The notes under the pieces were generated by a model. It saw only the letters and a list, made by a program, of their open reading frames with translations, was not told the DNA's origin and searched no databases. Below, piece after piece: positions 1 through 7,209 of a stretch of 26,869 nucleotides of DNA. How positions within the stretch are numbered: position 1 is the stretch's first letter; each line of letters begins with the position of its first letter. Position numbers and translations under genes: made by a program. The stretch is from the NCBI GenBank assembly GCA_025963955.1, contig JAOPZU010000080.1, positions 1 to 26,869 on the forward strand, given 5' to 3'. The DNA comes from Solirubrobacterales bacterium. GTDB lineage: Bacteria; Actinomycetota; Thermoleophilia; Solirubrobacterales; Solirubrobacteraceae.

Positions 1-41
1 CACGCCGCACCCCGTGGCGGCCGGCCGGGATTACGGAAAGT

Positions 42-58
42 CTCGACGGTGGGTCGAG
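42..58. repeat. Palindrome TCGAC-N5-GTCGA, copy 1
   Basis: CTCGAC (42-47) and GTCGAG (53-58) form perfect 6-bp arms around GGTGG. The same TCGAC-N5-GTCGA arrangement recurs 88 bp to the right. Read on the minus strand the hairpin is followed by ACTTTCC, so it may be a weak terminator. As a repeated element with fixed spacing it could instead be an operator for a gene left of the window. Confidence 0.4.
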
Positions 59-128
59 GGTGGTGCATAAAGACCAGGACGACCACGGGAACCCCGTTCC
101 GAGCGGGCATCTCGGCGTCATCACGAAA

Positions 129-147
129 CCTCGACCCTTGGTCGAGG
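129..147 (-). terminator. Hairpin downstream of the GntR gene (palindrome copy 2)
   Basis: CCTCGACC (129-136) and GGTCGAGG (140-147) are perfect 8-bp arms with a 3-nt loop. On the minus strand the stem is followed by TTTCGT and lies 18 nt past the GntR stop codon, which suits a short intrinsic terminator for the exporter-regulator operon. It shares TCGAC-N5-GTCGA with the palindrome at 42-58. The rest of 1-164 holds no gene that can be supported. Confidence 0.5.
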
Positions 148-164
148 CTGGCAGAGACGCAGGG

Positions 165-836
165 TTACGGAGCCTCGGACGGGGCGTGACCCAGCAGCGC
201 ATCGGTTGAGAGGCGGATGTGCTCCTCGAGCGCCTGCGGCCCATCCCGCTCGAGGGCGAGCACGAGCCCTACATGGTCCGCCGCCAGTCGCCGGAGGGTG
301 TAGTGCGGGCGTCCCTGGACAAGGAACAACTGCAGCTCGGCCGAGAGGGCGGCGTGCGCCGTCACGAGTCGGGGGACGTCAGAGGCCGCGACGATTGCCT
401 CGTGCAGCGCGTTGTGGGCGACCACGACCGCGCTCCAGGCCGGTTCCTCGCGGGCGCAGCACAGGGTGGCGAACGCCTGCGCGCACTCATGGACGGCGCC
501 CGGCAGACGCCCGCCGGCCCGCTCCAGCGCGATCCGGGCCGCCCCAACCTCCAGGATGCCCCGCAGGACGTAGAGCCCGGCGACGTCCTCGTCGGCCAGG
601 AGGGTCACGTGGGCGCCGCGGTGCGGCTCGATCGTCACGAGGCCTCTCGCGGCAAGGCTCCGCAACGCCGCCCGCACGCTGTGCCGCGCCACCCCGTAGG
701 CGTCCGTGAGCTCCTGCTCGCGCAGGCGGGTCCCGCCCGGCAGCTCCCCGTCGAGGATCCGCTCGCGCAGCGCGTCCGCCAGCGCGTCGACGGTCGTGAC
801 CCGGAGCAGGGCCCGTGGCGCCCGCTCGCTGCTCAT
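165..836 (-). CDS. GntR family (FadR/FCD subfamily) transcriptional regulator
   Basis: A 223-residue DNA-binding regulator. An N-terminal winged helix-turn-helix (about residues 11-75, with LREQELTDAYGVARHSVRAAL) is followed by an all-helical FCD ligand-binding domain (about 80-215). FCD domains usually bind a small carboxylate through a metal held by His residues; candidates are visible in AHNALHEAI and in the later RPHY/ADHVGL/EEHIRL segments. The ATG at 834-836 overlaps the stop of the upstream exporter gene (ATGA), so the two are translationally coupled. The full family length and a good HTH support this start. A perfect FadR-type operator sits before the exporter, so the protein probably represses its own operon until the exporter's substrate or a related metabolite binds. 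The ligand cannot be read from sequence. Confidence 0.93.
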   Translation of the reverse strand: MSSERAPRALLRVTTVDALADALRERILDGELPGGTRLREQELTDAYGVARHSVRAALRSLAARGLVTIEPHRGAHVTLLADEDVAGLYVLRGILEVGAARIALERAGGRLPGAVHECAQAFATLCCAREEPAWSAVVVAHNALHEAIVAASDVPRLVTAHAALSAELQLFLVQGRPHYTLRRLAADHVGLVLALERDGPQALEEHIRLSTDALLGHAPSEAP

Positions 837-1792
837 CGGGTCGCCTCCGCCGCGTCGGGTCGGCCGGCGGCCACCAGGACCGCGGTCCCGGCGGGAACGA
901 CCGGCGCCGGGCGCCGGCCGAGCGCCAGCGCGAGCAGTCCGCACAGCACGAATCCTGCTCCCGCGGTGGACAGCGTCCCGGGCCGCTCGCCGAGGACCAC
1001 GGCGCCTAGCGCTGCGGCCGTCAGTGGCTCCGCGAGCGTCAGCGTCGCGGTCTCGCCTGCGGTGAGCTCGCGCAGGCCCCTCGCGAAGAGCACGTAGGCG
1101 AGGGCGGTGGGGACGACCCCCAGGAACAGGATGAGCCCGAGCCCGCCCGGGGTCCCGAGCCACGACCCCGCGGTGAGCGCCAGCACCGGCAGCAGCAGGG
1201 CGCCGCCCGCGCCGAACGCCCCGGCCATCACGATCTCCGGGCGGTGCCCCGCCCGTAGGAGCTGCTTCGCGATCACCGTGTAGGACGCGTACCCTGCGCC
1301 GGCTCCGAGGGCGAGCGCGATCCCGCCGCCGGAGGCGGAGGCCGTCGAGCCGCCCAGAACGAGCAGCGCTACGCCGGCACAGGCCAGGGCGGTGGCGGCG
1401 GCCCACCGCCGCCCCGGTGCCTCCCGGGCGACGATCCATCCGAGGACGCCGGCGAAGGCCGGACCGGATCCGATGGCCACCACGGTCCCCACGGCCACCC
1501 CGGTGCGCTGGACGGCCGCGAAGAAGCACAGCTGGTAGGCCGCGACGCAGGCGCCCGCGAGGACCAGCACGGGAGCGCCAGGCCACCGGGAACCCGCCAC
1601 GTCGGCCTCTGGACTCGGCGCCCGCCGGAGCGTCACGAGCGCGATCGCGACCAGCAGCGCCCCGCCGAGCGCGATGCGGCCCGACCCGACCGCGACCGCC
1701 CGGGCGTCGCTGGGGCCGAGGGCCTGGGCGGTCCCGGTGGTCCCGAAGCACACGGCCGCGATCAGGACGCTTGCGCGTGGAGAGAGCGGCAT
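833..1792 (-). CDS. EamA/DMT-family transporter, ten-TM exporter
   Basis: A 319-residue integral membrane protein of the drug/metabolite transporter superfamily. Two EamA repeats can be seen: the first runs from the start to about residue 140, and the second begins near GGGIALALGAGAGYASYTVIAKQ without its first GGG. Each repeat has about five hydrophobic helices. Members export amino acids, nucleosides or toxic metabolites, but the substrate cannot be predicted. The start is taken as the ATG at 1790-1792. An in-frame ATG 11 codons upstream (1825) would place the regulator's operator inside the gene. With the chosen start, the AACAAT hexamer inside the operator lies 6 nt before the ATG, as in the window's other leaderless starts. 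The gene is co-transcribed with the GntR regulator by a 4-bp overlap. The 200 bp upstream (1793-1992) hold the operator and no further gene. Confidence 0.9.
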   Translation of the reverse strand: MPLSPRASVLIAAVCFGTTGTAQALGPSDARAVAVGSGRIALGGALLVAIALVTLRRAPSPEADVAGSRWPGAPVLVLAGACVAAYQLCFFAAVQRTGVAVGTVVAIGSGPAFAGVLGWIVAREAPGRRWAAATALACAGVALLVLGGSTASASGGGIALALGAGAGYASYTVIAKQLLRAGHRPEIVMAGAFGAGGALLLPVLALTAGSWLGTPGGLGLILFLGVVPTALAYVLFARGLRELTAGETATLTLAEPLTAAALGAVVLGERPGTLSTAGAGFVLCGLLALALGRRPAPVVPAGTAVLVAAGRPDAAEATR

Positions 1793-1796
1793 CGAC

Positions 1797-1813
1797 GCAT
1801 TGTTACACAATGC
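1797..1813. promoter_or_regulatory. GntR/FadR-type operator overlapping the exporter promoter
   Basis: GCATTGT (1797-1803) and ACAATGC (1807-1813) are perfect 7-bp arms around TAC. On the minus strand the core reads TTGTGTAACAA, which fits the FadR-subfamily consensus T-N-GT-N3-AC-N-A exactly. The site ends 4 nt before the exporter start codon and covers its likely -10 (AACAAT). A bound regulator would therefore block transcription initiation. Confidence 0.8.
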
Positions 1814-1971
1814 GCCAGGTACCATCCGACCCGCACGGGGCTACGACGGGGCAGCGCCCGCCGGCGGTGGGATCCGCGCCGCCACAAGGCGCACGTTGTT
1901 CACCGCAGTGATGGGCGACACGAGGAACGGGGTCACTTGCGCCAGCAGCGGGGCGGAGGAACCGCTAACCA

Positions 1972-1992
1972 CCCTCACCCTTCGGTCGAGGG
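1972..1992 (-). terminator. Weak hairpin directly after the hemQ stop
   Basis: CCCTC-ACC (1972-1979) pairs with GGT-c-GAGGG (1984-1992), with one bulged base and a 4-nt loop. It begins at the base after the hemQ stop codon. No T-run follows, so it is at best a weak or Rho-assisted terminator. Confidence 0.3.
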
Positions 1993-2712
1993 TCAGAGTG
2001 AGACGGCGACGGCCTCGCCGTCGAGAGCGTCCACCGCACGGCGCACGCCGGTCCGCAGGCAGGTGAACGACGGCGTGTCCCGGGCGGTGTAGGCCGAGGC
2101 CTCGGTCGTGCGCAGGCGCTGCACCAGGTCCAGGAAGTCGCCGATGTCGTCCGTGTCGAACGCGACAACGAACTCCTGGTCGTCCAGACCGAAGGAGTAG
2201 GTCGTGTGGTTGTCCACGTTCGGGTACTCGCGGCCCATCTTGATGTGCCCCTGCATGACCTCCCAGCGCTTCTCGGCCGAGAGGGCGTACCAAGGGCGGG
2301 TCTTCACGAACGGGTAGACGAACAGGTACTTCCCGGTGAACGGCCGGGCGACGAAGCGCTCCTCGTCGGAGTACTCGCTCGACTTGCGCATCCCGAGGAA
2401 CGAGTAGGGCTGCGAGCACCACTTCGCCAGGCCGCTCTGCGCGAGGACGACGTGGAACTCGTGGATCCGGTCGAGGTTCTCGGTCTCGACGGTCAGCATC
2501 AGGTCGGCGTCGCCGCGGGTGCCGACGAGCGAGAAGCCCTGCAGGAGGTGATCGGTGCCGAAGTCCTCGCAGGCGGCGAGGAACTCCGCCTTGTCCTGGG
2601 CGCGCTCCTCCGCCGGCAGCCGACGCCAGGCCGGGTCGACCTTGAAGAAGGTGTACTTCACGAAGTGGCGCGGGCCGCCGCCGGGACGCGCAGGAGGAGT
2701 AACCGAGGACAC
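1993..2712 (-). CDS. hemQ: Coproheme decarboxylase HemQ (chlorite dismutase family)
   Basis: A 239-residue protein matching the HemQ/chlorite-dismutase-like family. In the coproporphyrin-dependent haem pathway of Gram-positive bacteria, HemQ oxidatively decarboxylates two propionates of coprohaem to give haem b in the cytosol. Family signatures include FVKYTFFKVDPAWRRL near residue 18, the YPFVKTRPWY segment (Tyr133, candidate for the radical-forming Tyr) and MQGHIKMGREYPNV, whose His156 is the expected proximal haem ligand. The start is a GTG at 2710-2712. A TATACT hexamer ends 7 nt before it, which indicates a leaderless transcript; no Shine-Dalgarno sequence is present. Other hem genes are not adjacent. 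The gene diverges from a membrane-protein operon whose start codon is only 21 bp away. Confidence 0.93.
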   Translation of the reverse strand: MSSVTPPARPGGGPRHFVKYTFFKVDPAWRRLPAEERAQDKAEFLAACEDFGTDHLLQGFSLVGTRGDADLMLTVETENLDRIHEFHVVLAQSGLAKWCSQPYSFLGMRKSSEYSDEERFVARPFTGKYLFVYPFVKTRPWYALSAEKRWEVMQGHIKMGREYPNVDNHTTYSFGLDDQEFVVAFDTDDIGDFLDLVQRLRTTEASAYTARDTPSFTCLRTGVRRAVDALDGEAVAVSL

Positions 2713-2719
2713 CCGGAAA

Positions 2720-2725
2720 AGTATA
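2720..2725 (-). promoter_or_regulatory. -10 element of hemQ
   Basis: TATACT on the minus strand is close to the TATAAT consensus. It ends 7 nt before the hemQ GTG, so the transcript should begin at or next to the start codon. It shares the TATA at 2722-2725 with the opposing promoter. No clear -35 is visible. Confidence 0.6.
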
Positions 2726-2727
2726 GG
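2722..2727 (+). promoter_or_regulatory. -10 element of the divergent membrane-protein operon
   Basis: TATAGG on the plus strand ends 6 nt before the ATG at 2734. It overlaps the hemQ -10 on the other strand. The two polymerases cannot occupy the site at the same time. Confidence 0.5.
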
Positions 2728-2733
2728 TCCGTG

Positions 2734-4743
2734 ATGTCCCGTCCCCGCCTGGCGGCGCTGGCCCTCGCCGCCCTGGCGGTGCTCGTCGCGCTCAGCACCG
2801 CAGCCGCGGCCTCCGCCGCCCCGCGCGTGGTGTTCGCGTTGCTGCCGCAGGCCCAGCCCGGGCCCGTTCCGCGCACGCCGATCCTCGACCAGCTCGACGA
2901 CCGCAAGGCGCTCTCGCTGGGCCTCAGCGGCGCCACCCAGGGGACCTACCGGGCCTCGCAGTCGTTGCTGGACATCACGCAGGGTACGCGCACGTCGTCC
3001 GCCGCCTACAAGCCGCGCGTCCCCGTCGAGCTCACCTTCTTCCCCGACGACGACTCCGGGCGCACCGGCGGCGCCATCATGCTCGGCTGGCCTGACGTCA
3101 TCACCCGCGCGAACAGCGCCCCGGCCGAGATCAGGCCAGGGACGCTCGGCTCCCTGGTCCCGGGTGGCGTGGCCTACGCCGGGGTGACGGGTCGCCGCCA
3201 GGACGAGGCCACGATCGCCGTCGACCGCGCCGGCCGGATTCGCCACGTCTCCATCGGCCCTGCGAAGGACCTCGTCGCCCGCACCTACGCGTTGCTGAGC
3301 GACAGCCGCATGGTGGTCGTCGGCCTGCCGACCGCGGAGCGCGGCCGCGAGGCGCTGGATGCGCTCATCGCCCGACGCCCGAAGGACCAGCTGCTGATCG
3401 TGATGCAGACCCCTCCGATCGCGGGCGCCCCGCAGCTGCTCCCGACGGGCGTCGCCGGCCTCGGGGACCCGCGCGGCCTCACCTCGAAGACCACGCACCA
3501 GCCGGGCCTCGTCGCCGGCATCGACGTGCTGCCGACGGCGTTCGACTACCTCGGGCTCAAGGTCCCGAAGGACGTCAAGGGCCAGCCCTTCGAGAACAAG
3601 GGCCCCCGCAACGCGGAGACGCTGCGGAACTTCGGCAAGCGCCTGAAGGTCATCGGCTCCCGGCGCTTCCCCGCCCTCGAGACGGTCCTGGCCGCGTGGT
3701 TCGGGCTGCTGCTGCTGGGCGGCGTCGTCGCCGACCGCCGCGGCGTGCGCTGGGCCATGCGGGTCGGGGGCCTGGCGTTCTGCTGGATCCTCACGACGGT
3801 GCTCATCACCGCCGCGCTGGCGCCCAGCAAGGGCACCGAGCTCGCGCTGATCTCGCTCATCACCTTCGGCCTGGCCATCCTCACCGACCTGCTCGTGAAG
3901 TGGCCGCGGGCGATCTTCGTCCCGTGTGCTGTCACGGTGCTCGCCTATACGGCGGATCTCGCACGGGGCTCCGACCTCATCGTCCGCTCGCTCCTGGGGC
4001 CGAACCCCCGGTTCGGCTCCCGCTTCTACGGCCTCGGCAACGAGCTCGAGGCGTCGCTGCCGCTGCTGCTGCTCGTGGCCGTGGCCGTGGTTCTCCAGGG
4101 CCGCGGACGCAGCCGCGCCGGCGCAATGACGTTCGGCGGCGCCGGGCTCCTGTTCGGGGCGGTCGTCGGGTCCGGTCGGCTGGGGGCGGACGTCGGCGGG
4201 GTCCTGACGGTGGGCGCCGGCACCGCCGTGGCCGTTCTCTGCATGCTCCCGGGCGGCATCACGCGGCGGGCGATCGCGCTCGCCGTCGCGGCTCCGGCCG
4301 CGGCCCTCGTCGGCCTCGCCGTGCTCGACCTGGCCACGGGCGGCGACAGCCACTTCACCCGCACGGTGCTGCAGGCGGACGGCTCCCAGGCGCTGCTGGA
4401 CATCGTCCAGCGCCGCTACGAGCTGGCCTTCAACGTGCTCAAGCGCGGGCTGATGCCGTTCGCCACCGCGATCGCCGTGCTGGCCTGCGTCTACGGGCTG
4501 CGCTACCGCCGGCGCATCTACGCGTCGATCCACGACGACCCCGCCTGGCAGGCCGCGATGTACGGCGGCCTGGCGGCCGGTGTCGCGGGCACGCTGTTCA
4601 ACGACTCGGGCCCGTTGCTCCTGCTCTTCGCGACCTTCGTGCTCGCGGTGGTGACGGCGTACGTCCGGGGTGATCCGGCACTGGGCTTCGCCCCGGGCGA
4701 CGCCACACCGGGATCCCTCGTCGCAGACCGGACGACCGGGTAG
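2734..4743 (+). CDS. Large membrane protein, alkaline-phosphatase-like ectodomain plus polytopic C-terminus
   Basis: A 669-residue protein. It begins with a signal-peptide-like segment (residues 1-29, cleavage possible after ASAA). An extracytoplasmic domain follows to about residue 315. Its end, LVAGIDVLPTAFDYLGL (259-275), resembles the C-terminal part of alkaline-phosphatase/sulfatase-fold enzymes, but I see no clear catalytic metal ligands. From about residue 316 to 655 there are some eight to ten hydrophobic helices, including a conserved-looking loop FGSRFYGLGNELEASLPLL (412-430). The reaction is unknown. The start is the ATG at 2734 just after a TATAGG -10; upstream sequence belongs to hemQ on the other strand. 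The glycosyltransferase gene follows within 10 bp, so a role in envelope glycan or glycolipid assembly is a reasonable inference, not a demonstration. Confidence 0.85.
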   Translation: MSRPRLAALALAALAVLVALSTAAAASAAPRVVFALLPQAQPGPVPRTPILDQLDDRKALSLGLSGATQGTYRASQSLLDITQGTRTSSAAYKPRVPVELTFFPDDDSGRTGGAIMLGWPDVITRANSAPAEIRPGTLGSLVPGGVAYAGVTGRRQDEATIAVDRAGRIRHVSIGPAKDLVARTYALLSDSRMVVVGLPTAERGREALDALIARRPKDQLLIVMQTPPIAGAPQLLPTGVAGLGDPRGLTSKTTHQPGLVAGIDVLPTAFDYLGLKVPKDVKGQPFENKGPRNAETLRNFGKRLKVIGSRRFPALETVLAAWFGLLLLGGVVADRRGVRWAMRVGGLAFCWILTTVLITAALAPSKGTELALISLITFGLAILTDLLVKWPRAIFVPCAVTVLAYTADLARGSDLIVRSLLGPNPRFGSRFYGLGNELEASLPLLLLVAVAVVLQGRGRSRAGAMTFGGAGLLFGAVVGSGRLGADVGGVLTVGAGTAVAVLCMLPGGITRRAIALAVAAPAAALVGLAVLDLATGGDSHFTRTVLQADGSQALLDIVQRRYELAFNVLKRGLMPFATAIAVLACVYGLRYRRRIYASIHDDPAWQAAMYGGLAAGVAGTLFNDSGPLLLLFATFVLAVVTAYVRGDPALGFAPGDATPGSLVADRTTG

Positions 4744-4748
4744 GATGG
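4742..4748 (+). promoter_or_regulatory. Ribosome binding site deciding the glycosyltransferase start
   Basis: AGGATGG lies 5 nt before the ATG at 4754 and overlaps the stop codon of the upstream gene. It favours ATG 4754 over ATG 4745, which has almost no spacing from its own purine tract. Confidence 0.5.
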
Positions 4749-4753
4749 CGCCC

Positions 4754-7090
4754 ATGCGCATCGCGCTCGTCTCCCCGTATTCCTGGTCGTACCCGGGGGG
4801 CGTCACGCGTCACATCGAGTCCCTCGCGCGTGAGCTGATCGAGCGGGGGCACGATGTCCGCGTGCTCGCCCCGTACGACCCCTGCGACCGTCTCTCGGCG
4901 CGGCTGCACCGCGGGCACATGCCGGCCGAGCGCCCGATGCCGGACTACCTGATCCCGCTCGGCCGGACCGTCGGGTACCCAGCGAACGGCGCGATGTCCA
5001 ATCTCGCCGGTTCCCCCTCGTCGGTGGCCCGCGCCCGCCGCGCGCTGCGCGAGGGCGGCTTCGACGTGGTCCACCTGCACGAGCCCGTCGCGCCGCTCGT
5101 TGGCTGGGACACGCTGATGTCCTCCGATCTGCCGCTCGTCGGCACCTTCCACTGCTACTCGGACAACGTCGTCTCCAACGGCATCGCGTCGCTGCTCGGC
5201 GCCCGCCGCCGCCTGCAGCACTTGCACGTGCGCATCGCCGTGTCCGAGGCGGCCGCCTGGACCGGCCGGCGCTTCTACGGCGGCCGCTACCGCGTCATCC
5301 CGAACGGCGTCGACCTCCCGGCCACGCCCGTCGCGCCCACGGTCGACGGCGGCCCGTCCGCGCCGCTGCGCATCGCCTTCGTCGGCCAGGCCGTCGAGCG
5401 CAAGGGCCTGCCCATCCTGCTGCGCGCCTTCGAGGCGCTGCGCGATCACGTCCCGGCGCAGCTCACCCTCGTCGGGGTGACCGAGGAGGACATCAGCCCC
5501 GTCCTCGAGGACCTGCGCGGCGTCACCGCGCTCGGAAAGGTCGACGACGCGCGCAAGGAGGACGTCCTGCGGGAGGCCGACGTCCTGGCCGCGCCGTCGC
5601 TCGGGGGCGAGTCCTTCGGGATGGTCCTCACCGAGGCCTTCGCCCAGGGCACGCCCGTCGTCGCCTCGGACATCCCGGGCTATCGCGACGTGGTGCGTGA
5701 GGGCGTCGACGGCGTCCTGTTCCCGCGCGGCGACGCGACGGCGCTCGCCGAGGCCCTGCGGGACCTCGGGCTGGATCCGGTCCGGCGAGCCCGGATGGCG
5801 GCGGCGGCCACCGAGCGCGCCGAGCGCTTCGCCTGGCCGCAGGTCGCCGACGAAGTCCTTGACGCCTACACCGACGCCCTCGCCGCGCCGGCACCGGTCA
5901 CCGTCCGCGAGCGCCTGGCGCTGCGCCTCGGACTGGCCTCCGCCGACGGCGAGCCGCGGGTCCCCGCGCAGCGCCTGCCCTCCTTGGAGACGGAGGCGAC
6001 CAACCGCACGCGGGCCGGCCGCGCCGCCCTGCGCCGCGCCGGCATGGCGGTCGCCCTGGCCCTCGGCGTGCTCTTCTCCTTCTTCGCCCTACGGCGGATC
6101 GGCATCAACCGCATCGGTGACTCGCTGCTGGCCTCGAGCCCGCCGTGGGTCCTGGCCGCGCTCGGGCTCATGTGCCTGTCGATGGTCGTCCGCGCGGTCT
6201 CGTGGCACGCGATCCTCAAGGCCGCGCTCCCGGGTGTGGCCGTCCGGCGGACGGATGCCCTGCAAGGGACCATGATCGGCGTGCTCATGTCCGCGACGCT
6301 GCCGGCCCGCCTCGGTGAGCCCGCCCGCGCGATGATCGTCGCCCGCCGGTTGGGCCGCCCGAGCCAGACGCTGCCGGTGGTCGTCGGCACGCTCGTCTCC
6401 CAGACGCTGCTCAACATCGTCGCGCTGATCATCCTCGGCATCACGATGTTCTCGACGGTCCACTACTTCGACGGGCAGCACGCCGCGCTCTTCGTCTTCG
6501 CCCTTGCGCCCGTCGCGATCCTCCTGGCCGTGCTCGTGGCTCCGGCGCTGCTGCGCAGCGGCCTGCCCAAGCGCTCCGAGCGTGTCGCGAAGGTCGTCAA
6601 GCAGGCCCGGGCCGCCAGCACGCAGGTCCGCGCCGGGCTCGCCGTCTTCCGCCACCCGCGCCTGGGCCTGGTCGCGACCGTCGCGCAGCTCGGCGCGTGG
6701 GCCATCCAGTGGATGTCCTGCTACGTCCTGCTCGTCGCCTTCGGCCTGGACCAGAACGCCGGCATCGGCGCGGCCGCCGCCGTGCTCTTCGCGGTGAACG
6801 TGACCGCCGTGCTCCCGGCGACGCCGTCGAACGTCGGCGTCTTCCAGGCCGCCTGCGTCGCCGTTCTCACGGGCGCCTACGGCGTCTCCTACGCGGACGC
6901 GCTGGGCTACGGGATCATCCTGCAGGCCGTGGAGATCGCCACTGCCATCGTCATGGGGACGCCCGCACTGCTGCGCGAGGGCCTGACCTGGAAGGACGTG
7001 CGCCTACGGGCCATGCACGTCTCGCCGGTCGAGCTGGCGCCGCTCCCGGCCGCCCGGCGCCAGGCCGAGGCCTACGAGCTCGATCTCTAG
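4754..7090 (+). CDS. GT4 glycosyltransferase fused to a YbhN/LPG-synthase-like membrane domain
   Basis: A 778-residue two-part protein. Residues 1 to about 385 form a GT-B fold GT4 enzyme of the PimA type. It starts MRIALVSPYSWSYPGGVTRH (the N-terminal glycine loop), has FVGQAVERKGL for the second Rossmann domain, and carries the E-x7-E motif ESFGMVLTE (Glu286/Glu294) for sugar-nucleotide binding. After a linker, residues about 425-745 hold seven or eight TM helices like the YbhN/AglD/MprF-N flippase-like family (NVTAVLPATPSNVGVFQAA near 685-703 is typical). Known GT4 relatives mannosylate phosphatidylinositol or make other glycolipids on the cytosolic leaflet. The membrane half may anchor the enzyme or move its lipid product; that is inference. 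It lies in an operon with the membrane protein before it and is followed by strong hairpins. Confidence 0.9.
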   Translation: MRIALVSPYSWSYPGGVTRHIESLARELIERGHDVRVLAPYDPCDRLSARLHRGHMPAERPMPDYLIPLGRTVGYPANGAMSNLAGSPSSVARARRALREGGFDVVHLHEPVAPLVGWDTLMSSDLPLVGTFHCYSDNVVSNGIASLLGARRRLQHLHVRIAVSEAAAWTGRRFYGGRYRVIPNGVDLPATPVAPTVDGGPSAPLRIAFVGQAVERKGLPILLRAFEALRDHVPAQLTLVGVTEEDISPVLEDLRGVTALGKVDDARKEDVLREADVLAAPSLGGESFGMVLTEAFAQGTPVVASDIPGYRDVVREGVDGVLFPRGDATALAEALRDLGLDPVRRARMAAAATERAERFAWPQVADEVLDAYTDALAAPAPVTVRERLALRLGLASADGEPRVPAQRLPSLETEATNRTRAGRAALRRAGMAVALALGVLFSFFALRRIGINRIGDSLLASSPPWVLAALGLMCLSMVVRAVSWHAILKAALPGVAVRRTDALQGTMIGVLMSATLPARLGEPARAMIVARRLGRPSQTLPVVVGTLVSQTLLNIVALIILGITMFSTVHYFDGQHAALFVFALAPVAILLAVLVAPALLRSGLPKRSERVAKVVKQARAASTQVRAGLAVFRHPRLGLVATVAQLGAWAIQWMSCYVLLVAFGLDQNAGIGAAAAVLFAVNVTAVLPATPSNVGVFQAACVAVLTGAYGVSYADALGYGIILQAVEIATAIVMGTPALLREGLTWKDVRLRAMHVSPVELAPLPAARRQAEAYELDL

Positions 7091-7147
7091 CCGCGGGGGC
7101 CGCCCGCGGCGTCGCCGGCCCGAGACCCTCGAACAGGGTCCCGGGCC
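7091..7147. terminator. Two GC hairpins between convergent genes
   Basis: The first stem pairs CCGCGGG (7091-7097) with CCCGCGG (7103-7109), starting at the base after the glycosyltransferase stop. The second spans 7117-7147 and pairs GGCCCG-a-GACCCT with AGGGTC-c-CGGGCC around CGAAC, with one mismatch. Neither has a T-run. Their place between convergent genes suggests termination from both sides. Confidence 0.55.
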
Positions 7148-7209
7148 GCGCGGAACCCCCCCCTGGAGGCGAAGGACCGCGTCTGCGTCGGCAGCCGGTG
7201 GGACGGGCG

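Noticed and set aside
1..110. A minus-strand ORF from the ATG at 110 open to the left edge
   Set aside because: It is only 36 codons, runs through a palindrome, has no ribosome binding site and encodes no recognisable sequence.
219..1097. A 292-codon plus-strand frame opposite the GntR regulator
   Set aside because: It has no recognisable domain or start signal. It is a shadow of two well-supported minus-strand genes.
837..1751. An extension of the GntR frame over the exporter
   Set aside because: It is Arg-rich out-of-frame translation of the EamA gene. The regulator is complete from the ATG at 836.
2713..4806. An N-terminal extension of hemQ by about 700 codons
   Set aside because: The extension is antisense to the membrane-protein gene and low-complexity. 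HemQ reaches its normal length from the GTG at 2712.
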